Program-made: the position numbers and the translations under genes | Source of the DNA: Labedella endophytica | Lineage (GTDB): Bacteria; Actinomycetota; Actinomycetes; Actinomycetales; Microbacteriaceae | Assembly: GCF_003990045.1 (NCBI RefSeq) | Contig: NZ_RZGZ01000002.1 | Span: 1-64,000 of the forward strand | Reading direction: 5' to 3' | Length of the DNA: 64,000 nt | The notes under the pieces: model-generated | Told to the model about the DNA's origin: nothing | Databases searched by the model: none | What the model saw: the letters and a program-made list of their open reading frames with translations, nothing else | Shown here: piece after piece, positions 61,461 to 64,000 of the stretch | Numbering within the stretch: the stretch's first letter is position 1 | Layout of the letters: every line of letters starts with the position of its first letter

Positions 61461-62245
61461 CTAGGCGGGAGCGGAGGTCCCGGTCGCGAGGTCGGCGGCC
61501 ACACGTGCTACCGCCTCGACACCGCCCGTGGAGAGCGCCGTCACGAGGGCGGAACCGACGATGGCGCCGTCGGCGTACTCGAGCACTTCACGCACCTGCT
61601 GCGCTGTGGAGATGCCGAGACCGACGCACGTGTTCTCCACACCCGCGTCACGGAGCCGGGCGACGAGCCCACGGGCTGCCGAGTCCACGTCCGAGCGGGC
61701 TCCCGTGATGCCCATGGTCGAGACGGCGTAGACGAATCCGCGACTGACCTCGACCGCGCGCTTCAACCGCGCATCGGACGAGGACGGTGCGGCGAGGAAC
61801 ACTCGGTCGAGACCGGTCCGCTCCGACGCGACGAGCCATTCCTCTCCTTCGTCCGGGATGAGGTCCGGGGTGATGAGCCCCGCCCCGCCGGCCGACACGA
61901 GGTCGTCGGCGAAACGCTCGACGCCGTAGGACAGAACGGGATTCCAATAGGTCATCAGCAGCACGGGCGTCTGGACCTGCTCGGTGATGCGCCGGACCGC
62001 CTCGAAGCCGTGGCTCAGGCGGAAGCCGCGGGCGAGGGCCTGCTGCGTCGCCTTCTGGATGACGGGTCCGTCCATGACGGGGTCCGAGTAGGGCAGACCG
62101 AGCTCGATGACGTCGACACCGCTCTGTGCGATCGCGACGGCGGCGTCGACCGACTCCTCGAACGTGGGGAACCCGACGGGCAGGTATCCGACGAGGGCAC
62201 CGGAGCCGGCATCGACGCGCGTGCGGATGACGTCGGAGACGGCGC

Positions 62246-62249
<4 letters not shown>
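61461..62249 (-). CDS. trpA: Tryptophan synthase alpha subunit
   Basis: A 262-residue TIM-barrel enzyme cleaving indole-3-glycerol phosphate to indole and glyceraldehyde-3-phosphate. Glu49 in ELGLPYSDP and Asp60 in MDGPVIQ are the catalytic acids, and [10 protein letters not shown] near 212 binds phosphate. The ATG overlaps the trpB stop (ATGA), coupling the two subunits, and the frame behind it to 62762 is a shadow of trpB. Last gene of the visible trp operon. Confidence 0.96.
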
Positions 62250-63457
<1,208 letters not shown>

Positions 63458-63461
63458 AGGG

Positions 63462-64000
63462 TCACACCGCCAGGAAGGATTCGAGAGTGGAAACAGGATG
63501 ATTGGTCACGAGCGCCTCGCCGATGAGGACGACGTCGGCCCCGGCCTCGCGGTACGCCGCGACGTCCGCCGGAACGGCCACCGCGGACTCCGCCACCTTC
63601 ACGACGTCGTCGGGGATCGTCGGGGCCAGTCGGGCGAAGAGGGTCTTGTCGAGTTCGAAGGTGCTGAGGTCCCGCGCGTTGACACCCACGAGTCGCGCGC
63701 CGAGGTCGAGGGCGCGGGAGAGCTCGTCGCCGCTGTGGGTCTCGACGAGCGTGGTCATTCCGAGCTCGGTCGACAGCGCGAACAGCTCGGCAAGGGTGCG
63801 GTCGTCGAGTGCCGCGACGATCAGGAGCACGAGGTCCGCTCGTGCGGCCCGAGCCTCGAACACCTGGTAGGGCTGCGAGATGAAGTCCTTGCGGAGCACC
63901 GGCAGGTCGACGCGTGCACGGACCGCCCTCAGATCGTCGAGCGATCCCTTGAAACGACGACCCTCGGTGAGCACGCTGATCGCGCTCGCTCCCCCGAGCT
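63462..64000 (-). CDS. trpC: Indole-3-glycerol phosphate synthase, cut by window edge
   Basis: The C-terminal 179 residues of a TIM-barrel enzyme that closes the indole ring to give the substrate of TrpA. The visible part reads in frame to the edge ([16 protein letters not shown]), and contains LPVLRKDF with the catalytic Lys, NARDLSTFE and the phosphate loops VAESAV and IGEALV. The N-terminus lies beyond 64000. The stop is four bases before trpB, so trpC-trpB-trpA form one operon. Confidence 0.96.
   Translation of the reverse strand, partial: LGGASAISVLTEGRRFKGSLDDLRAVRARVDLPVLRKDFISQPYQVFEARAARADLVLLIVAALDDRTLAELFALSTELGMTTLVETHSGDELSRALDLGARLVGVNARDLSTFELDKTLFARLAPTIPDDVVKVAESAVAVPADVAAYREAGADVVLIGEALVTNHPVSTLESFLAV

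Overview
The window is high-GC chromosomal DNA with strongly GC-biased third codon positions, many GTG and a few TTG starts, and gene orders typical of Actinobacteria. RbpA, WhiA, an ANTAR regulator, OpcA, a four-domain ribosomal protein S1 and the ctaB-tkt-tal-pgi-zwf-opcA-pgl / rbpA-secG-tpi-pgk-gap-whiA-rapZ-uvrC-uvrA-uvrB neighbourhood all point to a Microbacteriaceae-like actinobacterium (placement from gene content and order, not from a search). Almost everything is core chromosome; I see no prophage, insertion sequence, CRISPR array or toxin-antitoxin pair.

Layout. 1-165: 80-bp tandem repeat. 166-4574: RNA 2'-O-methyltransferase, sirtuin, half-length glycosyltransferase-like protein, alpha/beta hydrolase, DEDDh exonuclease, ribosomal protein L31 type B. 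4744-9542: orphan ABC ATPase, GlgA and GlgC (glycogen/glucan synthesis, divergent), SerB, FabG. 9630-14031: two small actinobacterial proteins with SURF1 (cytochrome oxidase assembly), an ABC-F protein and a MalY/PatB-type lyase. 14160-18229: suf Fe-S operon sufB-sufD-Rieske-sufC-sufT. 18559-20712: heme A synthase CtaA and heme O synthase CtaB. 20979-29118: pentose phosphate operon tkt-tal-pgi-zwf-opcA-pgl. 29194-34792: rbpA, secG, tpiA, pgk, gap, sodA and whiA, all on the minus strand. 34846-42733: rapZ, uvrC, uvrA, uvrB. 42781-46360: pcp, coaE, a TetR regulator, rpsA. 46600-53874: DUF885 peptidase-like protein, polA, thioesterase, ANTAR response regulator, tRNA-Leu(CAA), pyk. 53958-64000: gltD, gltB, lgt, trpA, trpB and the visible part of trpC.

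Themes. Carbon metabolism dominates: oxidative and non-oxidative pentose phosphate enzymes, lower glycolysis (tpi, pgk, gap, pyk), glycogen synthesis and glutamate synthase. Heme A synthesis and SURF1 serve an aa3-type oxidase. A nucleotide excision repair block (uvrABC) and polA form the repair theme. Many operons are translationally coupled by 4-bp ATGA/GTGA overlaps, and convergent units are separated by long perfect hairpins.

The most interesting result is regulatory. The minus-strand leaders of uvrA and uvrB share one promoter architecture, GACCC(A/G)-GTGTCGGTG-N8-TAGACT-N6-start codon. The exonuclease gene at 3535, 37 kb away, has the same architecture (GACCCG-GTATCGGTG-N8-TATCGT-N6-GTG). 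This fits the known actinobacterial RecA-NDp / PafBC DNA-damage promoter consensus (TTGTCRGTG-N8-TANNNT). polA has a degenerate version. It predicts a LexA-independent repair regulon of UvrA, UvrB, a DEDDh exonuclease and possibly PolA, all on leaderless mRNAs.
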